Assembly (NCBI RefSeq): GCF_026712185.1
Contig: NZ_JAPPUX010000009.1
Location: 1 to 33,759, forward strand
Length of the DNA stretch: 33,759 nucleotides
Direction: 5' to 3'
Source of the DNA: Nocardioides pini
GTDB lineage: Bacteria; Actinomycetota; Actinomycetes; Propionibacteriales; Nocardioidaceae
Shown here: one piece after another, positions 33,421 to 33,759 of the stretch
How the letters are laid out: the number at the start of each line of letters is the position of its first letter
How positions within the stretch are numbered: position 1 is the first letter of the stretch
Translations under genes and position numbers: made by a program
The notes under the pieces: model-generated
What the model saw: the letters and a program-made list of their open reading frames with translations, nothing else
Told to the model about the DNA's origin: nothing
Databases searched by the model: none

Positions 33421-33574
33421 CGTACGTCGCTGCGGCCCGGGGCGGTGCGCCAGCCACCTTTCCGCCCGTCGGGATGTGGCTGTGGCACCGCTGGGGTGCG
33501 TGTCGTACGTCGCCGGGGTTGGGGCGGTGCGCCAGCCACCTTTCCGCCCGTCGGGATGCGGCTGTGGCACCGCT
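33421..33574. repeat. Two tandem copies of an extragenic palindromic repeat
   Basis: Two 54-base units at 33439-33492 and 33521-33574 differ at a single base. Each begins GGGGCGGTGCGCCAGCCAC and ends with an imperfect complement GTGGCTGTGGCACC, so each can form a hairpin. The flanking CGTACGTCGC is also repeated, giving a period of about 82-83 bases. A 17-base match (GGCGGTGCGCCAGCCAC) recurs at 20384-20400. This is probably a dispersed REP-like family in this genome. Confidence 0.85.
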
Positions 33575-33586
33575 CCCCACACGTGA

Positions 33587-33620
33587 CGAGGGCCCCGCAC
33601 CGATCGGTGCGGGGCCCTCG
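33587..33620 (+). terminator. Perfect 34-base palindrome
   Basis: Two 17-base arms (CGAGGGCCCCGCACCGA and its complement) without a loop gap lie between the repeat pair and the IS end. It probably terminates the manC-epimerase transcript, although about 170 bases downstream of its stop. Confidence 0.75.
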
Positions 33621-33640
33621 TGGCGGCGGAGGTAGGGGTG

Positions 33641-33759
33641 TGTTCCTTCAGGACATCCCGGACTGATCTCTCAAGACATCCCGGACCGACTCCGCCGGGT
33701 GCATGACACCTGACCCGATGCTGCGGTGGTGTCGAGAGCCCGCCTGGTCATCACCGCCA
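33641..33759 (+). mobile_element. Left end of an IS481-type insertion sequence
   Basis: The inverted repeat at 33665-33686 matches the one at 168-189 in reverse complement. Just outside it, 33648-33663 carries a diverged direct copy of the same terminal motif (CTTCAGGACATCCCGG). So the true left boundary may be at 33641 or at 33665. A transposase start follows at 33729. Confidence 0.65.
33729..33759 (+). CDS. Transposase N-terminus, IS481 type (3' truncated by window)
   Basis: A GTG at 33729 (or in-frame GTG at 33726) opens the frame read as M-SRARLVITA, the usual opening of actinobacterial IS481 transposases before the helix-turn-helix domain. Only ten codons are visible. It is on the same strand as the transposase tail at 1-135. 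No ribosome binding site stands out. Confidence 0.55.
   Translation, partial: MSRARLVITA

Overview
The window is 33.8 kb of very GC-rich DNA, with strong GC bias at third codon positions and many GTG starts, MoxR/CoxE-type genes, WXG100 proteins and an ESX-type secretion locus. This points to a high-GC actinobacterium. The overall style (short TAGGNT promoters, paralogous GTP-type PEP carboxykinases, small alkaline peptides) suggests the Nocardioides group. That placement is inference; the sequence contains no rRNA or other taxonomic marker.

Layout. The two window ends carry the 3' end (1-189) and the 5' end (about 33641-33759) of an IS481-type insertion sequence in the same orientation, with matching inverted repeats. 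Next come tRNA-Arg(ACG) and a metabolic/envelope block (0.5-8.4 kb): two divergent GTP-dependent PEP carboxykinases enclose a membrane PAS-GGDEF-EAL protein, a processive family 2 glycosyltransferase and a small membrane protein. From 8.5 to 10.8 kb lie a TrmB/LuxR-like regulator, a 41-residue exported peptide gene, tRNA-Ser(GCT), a PH-like membrane protein and tRNA-Ser(TGA). From 10.9 to 13.1 kb there is a MoxR ATPase/CoxE VWA pair. Three 63-bp-period palindromic repeats (13140-13305) separate this pair from a convergent operon.

Type VII secretion (ESX) dominates the rest. A minus-strand operon at 13.3-16.0 kb encodes a WXG100-like protein, an EspG-like protein and an alpha/beta-hydrolase-like protein that lacks the nucleophile serine. 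A CPA-type antiporter, a LytR_C protein with a VapB-type partner, and a HerA-like ATPase follow. The core machinery is at 20.4-30.9 kb: eccC on the minus strand, diverging from eccD1, two WXG100 genes, eccD2, eccB and mycP. EccE and EccA are not seen in the window. The block ends with a mannose-1-phosphate guanylyltransferase and an unusual UDP-GlcNAc 2-epimerase, which would supply sugar nucleotides for surface polymers.

How the parts may work together. EccB/C/D, mycosin and the two WXG100 proteins form a plausible complete secretion core. The 13.3-16.0 kb operon looks like its cargo/chaperone module. The GGDEF-EAL protein, the glycosyltransferase and the sugar-nucleotide enzymes suggest an envelope polysaccharide theme. 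All functional links are inferred from families and gene order.
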